Shown here one piece after another: positions 55,933-64,000 of a stretch of 64,000 nucleotides of DNA. Both the position numbers and the translations under genes were made by a program. The stretch covers positions 558,001 through 622,000 of the forward strand of contig PHSQ01000001.1 of the NCBI GenBank assembly GCA_002862095.1. Direction: 5' to 3'. This DNA is from Methylocystis sp. KS32 (GTDB taxonomy: Bacteria > Pseudomonadota > Alphaproteobacteria > Rhizobiales > Beijerinckiaceae). The stretch's first letter is position 1. Each line of letters opens with the position of its first letter. The notes under the pieces are model-generated. The model worked only from the letters and a program-made list of their open reading frames with translations, was not told the DNA's origin and did no database searches.

Positions 55933-56163
55933 TCAAGCCGCTTTCGTGGTCAACGCCAGCGCGTGTAACTCCGTGCCCAACCTGTTCCCAAAGGCCGCAT
56001 TGACCAATTGGTGCTGGCGCACGCGGCTTAGTCCGGCGAAAGCCGGGGATGTGACCGTGGCCGCCCAATGGTCGTCGTCGGCCGCGAGCGGCGTCAATTC
56101 GACGATTGCATCCGGCAAGGCGGTCTTGATGATGCGTTCGATTTCAGCGGCGGGCATCGGCAT
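55933..56163 (-). CDS. bolA: BolA family protein
   Basis: A 76-residue BolA-like protein; the invariant histidine sits in [13 protein letters not shown] near residues 48-60. BolA proteins pair with monothiol glutaredoxins in iron-sulfur trafficking, and grxD is next on the strand. The start is uncertain (GTG 56169, ATG 56163 or ATG 56157); all overlap the end of purL by 14-26 nt. The order purL-bolA-grxD is widely kept in Rhizobiales. Confidence 0.9.
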   Translation of the reverse strand: MPMPAAEIERIIKTALPDAIVELTPLAADDDHWAATVTSPAFAGLSRVRQHQLVNAAFGNRLGTELHALALTTKAA

Positions 56164-58399
56164 TTTCACTCACATCCTTGTCGTAAAAAGCACGGTCGTT
56201 TCCGGCCATGTAGTCCGGAAACGGGGTTTCATGCGCCTTGCGAAGCTCTCGGAGCAATATCGGCGCCTCGTTCGGCAAGGTCAATGCGTCCCCACCCGTG
56301 CGGCCGATCCGCGTGACGGGAACGCCAACGGCTTCGGCCGCACGAAGCAGCGCCTCGGCTTTTTGAGGCGGCGAAGAGAGGAGATAACGCGCCTGATCCT
56401 CGCCGAAGAGAATGGCGTGAGTCGGACCCGGAGGGAGTTCTTCGACGGTCGCTCCGATTCCGCCCGAAAGAACCATTTCGGCCAGCGCCACGGCGAGTCC
56501 GCCGTCGGAAATATCGTGAACGGCGCTCACCGAGCCGGAAAGAACGAGTTCGCGGACGAAATCGCCGTTGCGCCGCTCCACCGCGAGGTCGACGGGGGGC
56601 GGCGCGCCGTCCGCGCGCCCCATGAGGTCGCGCGAATAAATCGATTGGCCGAGCCACCCTTCCGTCGTCCCGACCAGAAGGAGAGTGTCGCCTTCCGCGC
56701 CAAAGCCGGTCTGGGCGGCGAGAGCGACGTCCGCGATGACGCCTACCCCGCCGATGGCGGGCGTCGGCGGAATGCCCTTGCCCTGGGTTTCATTGTAGAG
56801 CGAGACATTGCCCGAAACGATCGGGAAATCCAGCGCGCGGGCGGCTTCTCCAACGCCTTCGAGGCAGCCGATGAATTGCCCCATTATCTCGGGCTTTTCC
56901 GGATTGCCGAAGTTGAGATTGTCGGTGAGAGCCAGAGGCTTGGCGCCGCGCGCCGTTATGTTGCGCCAGCACTCGGCCGCCGCCTGCTTGCCGCCTTCCC
57001 TGGGGTCGGCGGCGCAATAGCGCGCGGTCACGTCGGTCGAAAGAGCAAGCCCTTTCGGCCCGTCGCCGATCCTTACGACGGCGGCGTCCCCGCCGGGCGC
57101 CCGAACGGTGTTTCCGAGAATCAAATGATCGTATTGCTCCCACACCCAGCGCTTGGAGCAGAGATCGGGCGTCGCCAGCAAGGCCAACAGGGCCAGATCG
57201 TTCGACGTCGGCGCTGTAATGGCGTCAGTATCGATTTTGGCAGGTGTCGGCGTTGGAGTATAGGGTCGATCGTAAAGGGGGGCCTGATCGCCGAGTTCCT
57301 TGATCGGGAGGTCCGCTTTCACTTGCCCTCGATGCTTGACCACGAAGCGGAGCGTATCGGTCGTCTTGCCGACGATCGCGAAATCCAGTCCCCATTTCCT
57401 GAAGATCGCCTCGGCGTTTTTCTCTTTTTCGGGCCGCAGCACCATGAGCATCCGCTCCTGGCTTTCCGATAGCATCATTTCATAGGCCGTCATGCCCTCT
57501 TCCCGGCAGGGCACGGCGTCGAGATCGAGTTCGACGCCAAGATTGCCCTTGGCGCCCATTTCGACGGCCGAGGAAGTCAATCCCGCCGCGCCCATGTCCT
57601 GAATGGCGATGACCGCTCCCGAAGCCATCAATTCGAGACAGGCTTCGAGCAAAAGCTTTTCCGAAAACGGATCGCCGACCTGAACCGTTGGGCGTTTTTC
57701 CTCCGTGTCGGCTTCGAAGGAAGCGGAGGCCATGGTGGCGCCGTGGATCCCGTCGCGACCTGTTTTAGAGCCAAGATAGACGATTGGATTCCCGACGCCC
57801 GCAGCCGCCGAATAGAAGATCGAATCTGTCTTCGCGAGGCCGACCGCCATGGCGTTGACCAGAATATTTCCGTCGTAGCTCGAATCGAAGGCGGTCGACC
57901 CGCCGACGGTGGGCACGCCGAAGGAATTGCCGTAACCGCCGATTCCCGCCACCACGCCGGCGACAAGGTGGCGCGTCTTGGCATGCTTGGGCGAGCCGAA
58001 TCGCAGCAGGTTCAGGCAGGCGATGGGCCTTGCGCCCATGGTGAAAACGTCCCGCAGAATTCCTCCCACCCCAGTCGTCGCGCCCTGATAGGGTTCGATG
58101 AAAGACGGGTGGTTATGACTCTCCATCTTGAAAACGCACGCGTCCCCGTCGCCGATGTCGATGACGCCCGCATTCTCCCCCGGCCCTTTGATCACCCACG
58201 GCGCTTTTGTGGGCAGTTTCCGTAAGTGAAGGCGGGAGGATTTATATGAGCAATGCTCGTTCCACATGGCGGAAAAAATCCCCAACTCCGTGAAACTAGG
58301 GACGCGGCCGATCAGGGCGAGAATGCGCTGATACTCCTCCGGCTTCAGCCCATGCGCGGCGACGAGAGCATCGGTGATTTGCGGTTCGTGAGCGGTCAA
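56144..58399 (-). CDS. purL: Phosphoribosylformylglycinamidine synthase subunit PurL
   Basis: A 751-residue small-type PurL (synthase subunit that works with PurQ and PurS in purine synthesis). Conserved pieces: EHCSYKSSR near the N-terminus, [26 protein letters not shown], and [14 protein letters not shown] in the C-terminal repeat. A TTG start at 58399 (AAGGTG upstream) gives the family N-terminus; a longer frame reaching 58495 has no homologous look. purQ and purS are not in the window. Confidence 0.94.
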   Translation of the reverse strand: MTAHEPQITDALVAAHGLKPEEYQRILALIGRVPSFTELGIFSAMWNEHCSYKSSRLHLRKLPTKAPWVIKGPGENAGVIDIGDGDACVFKMESHNHPSFIEPYQGATTGVGGILRDVFTMGARPIACLNLLRFGSPKHAKTRHLVAGVVAGIGGYGNSFGVPTVGGSTAFDSSYDGNILVNAMAVGLAKTDSIFYSAAAGVGNPIVYLGSKTGRDGIHGATMASASFEADTEEKRPTVQVGDPFSEKLLLEACLELMASGAVIAIQDMGAAGLTSSAVEMGAKGNLGVELDLDAVPCREEGMTAYEMMLSESQERMLMVLRPEKEKNAEAIFRKWGLDFAIVGKTTDTLRFVVKHRGQVKADLPIKELGDQAPLYDRPYTPTPTPAKIDTDAITAPTSNDLALLALLATPDLCSKRWVWEQYDHLILGNTVRAPGGDAAVVRIGDGPKGLALSTDVTARYCAADPREGGKQAAAECWRNITARGAKPLALTDNLNFGNPEKPEIMGQFIGCLEGVGEAARALDFPIVSGNVSLYNETQGKGIPPTPAIGGVGVIADVALAAQTGFGAEGDTLLLVGTTEGWLGQSIYSRDLMGRADGAPPPVDLAVERRNGDFVRELVLSGSVSAVHDISDGGLAVALAEMVLSGGIGATVEELPPGPTHAILFGEDQARYLLSSPPQKAEALLRAAEAVGVPVTRIGRTGGDALTLPNEAPILLRELRKAHETPFPDYMAGNDRAFYDKDVSENADARR

Positions 58400-58590
58400 A
58401 TCGTCGCACCTTGGCTTGGAACTGAAGTAAATGCTGAGATTGCGGGCTTCCCGGCTCCCTTGACGGAGCTGTGCGTCAACGACCGATCTCCGCAAGCTTC
58501 GATTAATGCCGCCTCTCGCTTATGGCAACAGCTTCCGCCTGTTGCCAAAGTGACACAGGAGGGAAGAAACTGCGCCGGCCACGGGAAAAT

Positions 58591-58604
58591 TTGATGAAGA
58601 TCAA
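58591..58604 (+). promoter_or_regulatory. FNR/FixK-type box upstream of ompW
   Basis: TTGAT-GAAG-ATCAA, a perfect TTGAT-N4-ATCAA palindrome, 88 bp before the ompW start. A TTAAAT hexamer at 58631-58636 lies where the -10 of a class II FNR-type promoter would be. ompW is a known oxygen-responsive gene in enterobacteria. Confidence 0.7.
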
Positions 58605-58692
58605 GTCGTTTTGCGGCAAATCATTGCAACTTAAATTCGACTCGACTGGCGCCTCGGCGTTGATCGGCATCCAATTTTTCCAGGGGGAACAG

Positions 58693-59604
58693 ATGAAGAC
58701 TGCTATCCGTGGCGCGTTAGCCGCCGCAATTTTGGGCGCCGCGGGCGCATCCGGCCAGGCCGCCGACCTGCCCTCGATCAAGGCCGCCCCGCCGCCGCCG
58801 CCGACCTTCGTCGACACCTATCAGCCTTTCCAGGTCCGCCTGAAGGTTGGCGCTGTGGTTCCGACAAACGGCCATGGCACGACCTACGATGGGGGCGCGG
58901 TGTATCCGGGTCTTGCGAACGGCGGCAGCATCGGCATCGCCACCGGCCTTTCCGGCGGCTTCGGCACGCAGGTTCCAGGCGCCAGCACCAGCACATCCTA
59001 CTCGGTCATGCCGATGCTCGACGTCGCTTATTACCTGAACAGGAACTGGGCGATCGAGGCGATCTGCTGCGTGGCGCCGGCGCACATCCAGGGCACCGGC
59101 ACGATCGCTTCCGAATTCGCCCACACCTGGGTGTTCCCGCCGTCCGTCATGCTGCAATATCACTTCACCAATTTCGGCGCCTTCCAGCCTTACCTGGGCG
59201 TCGGCGTGAACTTCACCACCTATTGGGGCACCCGCGTCAACAGCGGCCAGACTTGGCCCATATATGCCGCGCCCGGATCCCCGCTCTCTAACGCGGGGCT
59301 TGCTGGCGTCGGCGCCAACTTCTCTTCGGCCACCGTCACCCCGTCCTGGGGCGTGGTCGGTCAGGTCGGCTTCGACTATATGTTCAACGAACATTGGGGC
59401 GTGAACCTCGATCTCAAATATATCCAGATGCAGCCGCATGTTCACACCAATATTTCCGCCTTCGCGCCCGGAGCGTTCGGTGCTCTGGGTCCGCTATATA
59501 TCCCCGCGTCGGTCTATCTGCCGATTGATCCGTTGGTCGTCAGCGCGGGCCTGACCTATCGCTTCGGCGGCGGCTCGGTGGCCCCGATCCTGGCGAAATA
59601 CTGA
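58693..59604 (+). CDS. ompW: OmpW family outer-membrane protein
   Basis: A 303-residue outer-membrane protein. Signal peptide at 1-23 (cleavage near GQAAD), a Pro-rich segment (PSIKAAPPPPPT), then an eight-strand barrel with the OmpW-type features PMLDVAYYLNRNWAIEA and FQPYLGVGVNFT, ending in TYRFGGG...LAKY. GGGGGAA precedes ATG at 58693; longer frame to 58522 crosses the promoter. OmpW proteins form narrow hydrophobic channels. A T-rich terminator follows at once. Confidence 0.92.
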   Translation: MKTAIRGALAAAILGAAGASGQAADLPSIKAAPPPPPTFVDTYQPFQVRLKVGAVVPTNGHGTTYDGGAVYPGLANGGSIGIATGLSGGFGTQVPGASTSTSYSVMPMLDVAYYLNRNWAIEAICCVAPAHIQGTGTIASEFAHTWVFPPSVMLQYHFTNFGAFQPYLGVGVNFTTYWGTRVNSGQTWPIYAAPGSPLSNAGLAGVGANFSSATVTPSWGVVGQVGFDYMFNEHWGVNLDLKYIQMQPHVHTNISAFAPGAFGALGPLYIPASVYLPIDPLVVSAGLTYRFGGGSVAPILAKY

Positions 59605-59626
59605 GTTACCGAAATCTTCGAAGAAG

Positions 59627-59657
59627 CCGGCTCCCGAATGGGGGCCGGTTTTTTTTT
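59627..59657 (+). terminator. Intrinsic terminator after ompW
   Basis: CCGGC-TCCC (59627-59635) pairs with GGGG-GCCGG (59640-59648) around GAAT, followed by nine T. Strong; the IS6 remnant begins right behind it. Confidence 0.9.
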
Positions 59658-59944
59658 GGTTCTGTCGCGAATTTTACGTGGGGCCCAGACGCAGGACATC
59701 AGGCTGATGGAGGCTTACGCCGCGAGTGCGTGGAACTGTTTCGCCGGGCGCAATTTTTTCCCGAAATTTGCAATCGCCCTTCCCGGATCATAGGCATGAA
59801 CTCGACGCCGGCGAGCGCGGCCGCGGCCGAGCGGAAGGATTTAAACCCGAGCGCCGGTCGCTTGATCGCTCGGCGATCCGGTTCGACGATGTTTTGAGAT
59901 ATTTCCTTCGCCGGATTTCGATGTCCGCCTCATCCTCCACATAA
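59658..59944 (-). mobile_element. IS6-family insertion sequence remnant (3' end)
   Basis: GGTTCTGTCGCGAATTTT at 59659 resembles the terminal repeat of IS6 elements. On the minus strand from about 59925 to the stop at 59715-59717 runs the C-terminal part of an IS6 (IS26-like) DDE transposase: NIVEPDRRAIKR, then LGFKSFRSAAAALAGVEFM, with the NIV-E-DHRAIKR and GFKSF/AGIE marks of the family. About 70 codons remain; the 5' part is missing where the IS630 fragment begins (TA at 59945). Confidence 0.8.
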
Positions 59945-59946
59945 TA

Positions 59947-60200
59947 GTGGCCCGCGTCATTGCATTTGACGAGGAGTTCTCAATCTCTGTCGCTTCGCAG
60001 CAGCGATGGAGGCGATTCGTGGCCGGGAAAGAGATTGGCGTCAAGAAATACCTCGTGCGCGGCTAACCGCGCATCCTTTTGAATGCGGATGTCTCGGAGG
60101 CTCGCGAAGGCTGGAGCGACGGCAAGATCGCCGAGGCTCTCGACACCAGCGTCGCCAACATCGAGCGCCCGCGACGGCTCGAAACGAAAACGGCAGAATC
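59947..60200 (+). mobile_element. Degraded IS630-family fragment (left end)
   Basis: GTGGCCCGCGTCATTGCATT from 59947 and the downstream 5' coding region match the intact IS630 copy at 60329 (shared runs include GTGGCCGGGAAAGAGAT and GAAGGCTGGAGCGAC), but an internal stretch is deleted and the frame is broken by a stop after about 13 codons. It is flanked on the left by TA. Confidence 0.75.
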
Positions 60201-60328
60201 GTATCGTCGGTCGTGGCTGGCGGGAAACGCGCGGAGGGCTGGAGTAAGCACCCGAATCACACGCTGTACCATGGCCTTAAGCTATGCCCGCCAACCCCGC
60301 AATCACACGCCGTGAATAATTCCGGCTA

Positions 60329-61564
60329 GTGGCCGCCGTCATTGCTTTTGACGGTGAGTTCTGAATCTCTGTCGCTGCGCATCAGCGATGGAGGTGATTC
60401 GTGGCCGGGAAAGAGATCGCCGTCAAGAAATACGTGGTTCGCTTGAGCGCGGAGGAGCGTGAGAAACTCTCGGAGTTCATCCGCTCCGGGCATCGTTCGG
60501 CGCAGTTGTCGACGAAGGCGCGCATCCTGCTGAAGGCCGATGTGTCGGACGCCGGCGAAGGCTGGAGCGACAGCGAGATTTCCGCCGCTTTGGACACCAG
60601 CGTCGCTAACGTCGAGCGGACGCGCCGCCAATTGGTGGAGGAAGGGTTCGAGGCGGTATTGACGCGCAAATACAATCCGCGCTCTGCGCCGCGTCGAATT
60701 TTCGATGGCGTAGCGGAAGCCAAGCTGATTGCGCTGGCCTGCGGGCCGGCGCCGGCGGGTTACGCCCGATGGACGCTGAGCCTGCTCGAACAGAAGGTCG
60801 TCGAGCTGAATATCGTCGCCAAGGCCAGCGACAACACGATCGGACGCACGCTCAAAAAAACATTCTCAAGCCGCATCTTAAGCAGCAATGGGTGATCCCG
60901 CCGCACGCCAACGCGGGCTTCGTCGCCGCGATGGAAGACGTGCTGGAGGTCTATCAACGGCCGCATGATCGGCAGCATCCCGTAGTGTGCCTCGACGAGA
61001 CGACAAAGCAAATGATCGCCGAGACGCGCGCGCCCATTCCCGCCGCGCCCGGACGCAAGGCGCGCCACGATTACGAATACGAGCGCAATGGCGTGGCCAG
61101 CCTGTTCATGATGTTCGCGCCGCTGGAAGGCTGGCGCTGCGTCAAGGTCGCCGACCGCCACGCCGCCATTGACTACGCGCATGTCCTCAAAGAACTATCC
61201 GATACGCATTTCCCTGACGCGACGAAGATCGTGCTGGTGCAGGACAACCTCTCGACGCACGTGCCGGCATCGCTCTACGCCGCCTTTCCCGCCGCCGAGG
61301 CGCGACGGCTCGTCGAGCGCTTCGAATGGCATTTCACGCCCAAGCATGGAAGCTGGCTCGACATGGCAGAGTCTGAGCTCGCCGTCCTTGCAACTCAATG
61401 CCTCGATCGCCGCATCCCCGACAAGGCGACACTGATTGCGGAAGTCGCCGCATGGCAAAACAATCGCAACAAGCGCTGCATGAAAGCCGACTGGCAGTTC
61501 ACGACCGAAGACGCCCGCGTTAAGCTGAAAACCCTATACCCTCAGTTCGAATGACTCGGGCCAC
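60329..61564 (+). mobile_element. IS630-family insertion sequence
   Basis: About 1236 bp between TA dinucleotides at 60327-60328 and 61565-61566, each in a CTAG context as expected for IS630 target sites. The left end GTGGCCGCCGTCATT and the reverse complement of the right end, GTGGCCCGAGTCATT, agree at 12 of 15 positions. The transposase reads in two frames joined by a -1 slip. Confidence 0.88.
60401..61554 (+). CDS. IS630-family transposase, two frames with -1 frameshift
   Basis: The first frame (GTG at 60401 to 60895) holds the helix-turn-helix region (VRLSAEEREKLSEF, SDSEISAALDTSVANVERT). The second frame, continuing to 61554, holds the DDE catalytic domain: CLDETTKQM, VLVQDNLSTH and SWLDMAESELA. 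They join at a run of seven A at 60854-60860: CTC AAA AAA ACA read with a -1 slip continues as Asn-Ile-Leu-Lys, which keeps family alignment. Other IS630 elements use such slippage, so it is probably functional rather than a mutation. Fused length is about 384 residues. Confidence 0.85.
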
Positions 61565-61750
61565 TAGTGGACTGTCACCGCAACTGAGCGCTGAAAATAG
61601 CCAGGGCGGCTTCAAAACATGGGTCGGTTCTCGGCGGAAAAGGCTTGTTCTACGGGTCTAATCTAGGCGGAAAACAACCGCCAAGAAATCCGCCTAGAGC
61701 ACGAGGCCCAGGCGGCTTGATCGGATACAACCAATATATTCCGGGTCGCT

Positions 61751-62251
61751 TTATTCTTTAGCGCCCATAAGGTGGGCGTTACACTTCTTAAGGTATTTAT
61801 TCCAGGTAAGTTTTGAATCTTTCTTTTTAAGCTCCGTCAGTTCGACTTTCCACTCAGCACGGCATTTTTTCTCGCGCGCGTCAGCGTCGGCATTTTCGTC
61901 CTTTGCAGGCGCGGTGGGCGCCGCCGCAGCAGCCGCTGGTTGCGGTTCGGTGGGCTCTTGAGTCGCCGCCGCGGCTTTGGGCGCCACTGCCGCTTCAGCG
62001 GGCGCCTCCGGGGCTTCTGTCGACTCAGTCTTAGGAGTAGTCGCAGCACTCAGATGGGCTTTACACTCCGCGAAAAAGTCCTGCCAAGGCTGGCCGTTCA
62101 GCTTGTTGTCCGTCTTAGCGGCTTGATATTGCGTGGCGCAGGCTTGCAATTCGGTGGTTTCTGCGCGCGCCGCGACTGCTGCGGCGAAGACCAGTCCTAC
62201 GGTGAACAAGCCGATCGCGGCATGCAGAACGGCGGGTCGTCGGATCCACAT
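61751..62251 (-). CDS. Secreted protein with two cysteine-pair repeats, unknown function
   Basis: A 166-residue exported protein (signal peptide 1-30, cleavage near ARAE). Two similar units, ACATQYQAAKTDNKLNGQPW..FFAECKAHL (about 37-69) and KCRAEWKVELTELKKKDSKLTW..YLKKCNAHL (about 128-161), each have two cysteines and a conserved Trp, joined by a long Ala/Pro/Glu linker. The pattern recalls PsiF-like and related small Rhizobiales proteins. It lies between the IS630 element and the porin. GGAG lies 9 nt before the ATG. Function unknown. Confidence 0.75.
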   Translation of the reverse strand: MWIRRPAVLHAAIGLFTVGLVFAAAVAARAETTELQACATQYQAAKTDNKLNGQPWQDFFAECKAHLSAATTPKTESTEAPEAPAEAAVAPKAAAATQEPTEPQPAAAAAAPTAPAKDENADADAREKKCRAEWKVELTELKKKDSKLTWNKYLKKCNAHLMGAKE

Positions 62252-62404
62252 ATGGAGGCGCTCCTAGATACGAGTGTGCTTCTTGCTGTTCCGGCGGGAA
62301 TGAACCCGCGCGGGCTCATGACAGCAAGGTTCGCGCCAGTTCTCCGCAATGAGACCGTCGATGAGATAGGGGCGCGCCGGACGGATTTTGACCGTGCTTC
62401 AAAG

Positions 62405-62444
62405 TAAAAAAATAGCCCCGCGACCGCTTATGCGACCGCGGGGC
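62405..62444 (-). terminator. Intrinsic terminator after the porin gene
   Basis: On the minus strand GCCCCGCG (62444-62437) pairs with CGCGGGGC (62422-62415), followed by TATTTTTTT. It lies 29 bp beyond the porin stop. Confidence 0.88.
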
Positions 62445-62472
62445 CTGCGCCGCTCGGATCGAACGGATCCGA

Positions 62473-63840
62473 TTATTTCAAGGTAAACGGCACCACTGCG
62501 TCCAGACCGAACGTCACCTGTGAGCGCTTCGTTCCACCAGCAAAGGGCGTCACGTTATTCAGGGTTGTATCCCAACGAAGTTCCGGGCGCAGAATTACGT
62601 TGGCGATATAGGGGTTCTTTGGCACCTGAGGCGTAATCGTGACGCCGGCCGTGAGGCTGAGGTAGGTCGTTCCACTGTTCTGCGGCCCGGCCGTAATCAC
62701 TGATGGCGCCGCGAATCCATGCTCGATGTTCACGTAGTCGAAATTGCCTGGGTAGGCGCTAACGAAAAAGTTGTTGTTGTCGCGGAACACCTCCAAGCGG
62801 CCGCCAATCTTGAATTGATCGTCGATCTTGTAGGTCACGTATTGAGCGATGCCGTAAGCCGAGACTCCCTGGCCGCGAAGGGTCATCGAATTCACGTTCC
62901 AGCCGTTGTCGTGATAATAGGCCGAGTCCGTGATGAATGTGAGCCTGTCCGTCGCCTTCCAAACGACGTTGATGTCATTCAGATAACGCCAGGCGGTGTT
63001 TGGATTGCAGCCGCAGGAGGCGGACACGCCGCCAACGGCGCCGAACGGCCAGCCGACGAGGTAGGGGTCGGTTTGCTTCGGATTTTCGGGTCCGTCGTGC
63101 GTGGCGGCGTTGATAACCAAATTGCCGTCAAGCAGATTCAACGCGATCACGCCAAGGATCGAAGGCGAGTTGTTGTTGTCGCCTGGCCAGCCGATGCTCG
63201 TATTCTCGCCGGTGGTGACGCCAGTGGAAACGTCAAGCCAGGAGTTTACATGGTCCGTCGCTAAAACGCCGGTGTGCATAAAGGGGCCGGCGTTGAAGAT
63301 ATAGGTGTGAGAATAAAACGGATTGTCCGGCGCCGTAATGACCTCGACTCCCAGCGGCGTCACGAATTGGCCGATCTTGAGGTCGACGCCTCCTTGGCTG
63401 ATCGGCGAAACCCAGGGCAGATGCACAAGCCCATTCGCTTCGATCGGGGCGATTTGCGTGCGGCTGTTGATCGCGTAATCCAACTCGCCGAGATAATGCG
63501 TGTAACGCGCGTCTTCGCCTACGAGTCCCTGGAGCTTGAAGCCGAAGTCGTAACCGGTCGCCTTGGGATCGAGTGGGCGCTGGATGGTGAGAACGCCCTG
63601 ATTGAAGTTCGGAGTGTCGGCGCGGTCGTCGAAGAGGCGGCCAAAATTGATTTTGTTGGCGGGATTCGCAAAATTGACTGTCGTACTGCCCTCGAGGTCT
63701 CCGGTGATCGTCACCGTGTCCCAGAATGACGGGAGCGGAGCGGGGGGGGCGTCTGTCTTGGCGGCCTCCAGATCCGCGCCGAAGGCGGAACCGCCTACGA
63801 ACGTCGCCGCGGCCACGCCAACAAACAAGGACTTCTTCAT
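62473..63840 (-). CDS. Large outer-membrane beta-barrel porin (BBP2/OmpL-like)
   Basis: A 455-residue protein with a signal peptide (MKKSLFVGVAAATFVGGSAFGA) and many amphipathic strands alternating with Asn/Gly/Asp-rich turns; ends VTFGLDAVVPFTLK with a hydrophobic last strand. The sequence (TITGDLEGSTTVNFANPANKI at the start, KIGQFVTPLGVEVI near 157-170) fits the OmpL-like barrel family common in methanotrophs and planctomycetes. Pore cargo unknown. RBS is AG-rich upstream of the ATG at 63840. Confidence 0.85.
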   Translation of the reverse strand: MKKSLFVGVAAATFVGGSAFGADLEAAKTDAPPAPLPSFWDTVTITGDLEGSTTVNFANPANKINFGRLFDDRADTPNFNQGVLTIQRPLDPKATGYDFGFKLQGLVGEDARYTHYLGELDYAINSRTQIAPIEANGLVHLPWVSPISQGGVDLKIGQFVTPLGVEVITAPDNPFYSHTYIFNAGPFMHTGVLATDHVNSWLDVSTGVTTGENTSIGWPGDNNNSPSILGVIALNLLDGNLVINAATHDGPENPKQTDPYLVGWPFGAVGGVSASCGCNPNTAWRYLNDINVVWKATDRLTFITDSAYYHDNGWNVNSMTLRGQGVSAYGIAQYVTYKIDDQFKIGGRLEVFRDNNNFFVSAYPGNFDYVNIEHGFAAPSVITAGPQNSGTTYLSLTAGVTITPQVPKNPYIANVILRPELRWDTTLNNVTPFAGGTKRSQVTFGLDAVVPFTLK

Positions 63841-63929
63841 TTTTTAAACTCCGAATCTGGGAGGTTGCATCTCTTACAATTGTTTTGAAATCGCTTTAGC
63901 TTGCAAGCTCAAGATCTAATCTTTTGCCT

Positions 63930-63958
63930 TTAAATTAAGCAACTCCAGCCATTGTCAA
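63930..63958 (-). promoter_or_regulatory. Possible promoter of the porin gene
   Basis: TTGACA (minus strand, 63958-63953) followed after 15-17 nt by an AT-rich block (TTAATTTAA). The -35 is perfect but the -10 is weak, about 90 bp before the ATG. Confidence 0.4.
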
Positions 63959-64000
63959 ACTTTTATTCGACAGGGGCGACTAAAATGTCACATCTAGAGT

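Noticed and set aside
1..64000. CRISPR arrays, rRNA and tRNA genes, replication origin, phage genes
   Set aside because: No regularly spaced repeats, cloverleaf-like segments, rRNA-like sequence or phage genes were noticed on reading either strand.

Overview
This window comes from a GC-rich alphaproteobacterial chromosome, most likely a type II methanotroph of the Methylosinus/Methylocystis kind. The evidence is a Tat-exported Csp1-type copper-storage protein (43620-44054), PQQ biosynthesis genes, a complete squalene-to-adenosylhopane gene set, homospermidine synthase, GcrA and Rhizobiales-style gene orders such as purL-bolA-grxD. The genus is an inference from gene content; no rRNA or tRNA gene was seen.

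Layout. 1-8.9 kb: 3' end of an NDUFA9-like epimerase gene, an EI24 membrane protein, a Tat-exported OpgG/OpgD glucan protein, ornithine decarboxylase behind a structured leader resembling the speF RNA plus a GNAT gene, a lone FliJ-like gene, YfdX and a DUF1439-like protein. 8.9-12.1 kb: overlapping pqqB-pqqC-pqqDE genes (PqqD fused to PqqE; no pqqA seen nearby). 13.1-21.7 kb: hopanoid genes hpnB-hpnC-hpnD-hpnE, shc and hpnG on the + strand, with hpnH convergent and overlapping hpnG by 54 bp. 22.1-25.2 kb: two convergent genes of unknown function. 25.3-30.8 kb: pstSCAB-phoU-phoB behind a three-unit Pho box. 30.9-38.7 kb: gcrA, argD-argF-hslO, an orphan NarL-type histidine kinase, a PhoR-like kinase and a flippase-like membrane protein. 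38.9-41.2 kb: SOS mutagenesis genes imuA-imuB with a LexA box. 41.5-44.1 kb: a secreted CBM5/12-FN3 protein and Csp1, with a decayed copy of the imuA 5' end between them. 44.1-58.4 kb: NUDIX, TlpA-like, argH, PEBP-like, a CheB-CheR-PAS-kinase giant, homospermidine synthase, a GGDEF-EAL protein, grxD, bolA and purL. 58.6-64 kb: ompW behind a perfect FNR/FixK-type box, an insertion-sequence graveyard (IS6 remnant, IS630 fragment, apparently intact IS630 with a -1 frameshift), a cysteine-repeat secreted protein and a large beta-barrel porin.

How it fits together. HpnD, HpnC and HpnE make squalene, Shc cyclises it, HpnH adds adenosine and HpnG removes adenine, giving membrane hopanoids. PQQ would serve methanol dehydrogenase. 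The Pst/Pho block is a self-contained phosphate-starvation module. ArgD, ArgF and ArgH are arginine biosynthesis; ornithine decarboxylase and homospermidine synthase channel ornithine-derived putrescine to homospermidine. Most of the window is ordinary core genome. The accessory-looking parts are the 22.1-25.2 kb pair, the 41.3-43.6 kb island and the insertion-sequence cluster at 59.7-61.6 kb. All coordinates and motif counts were read by eye; no database search was run.
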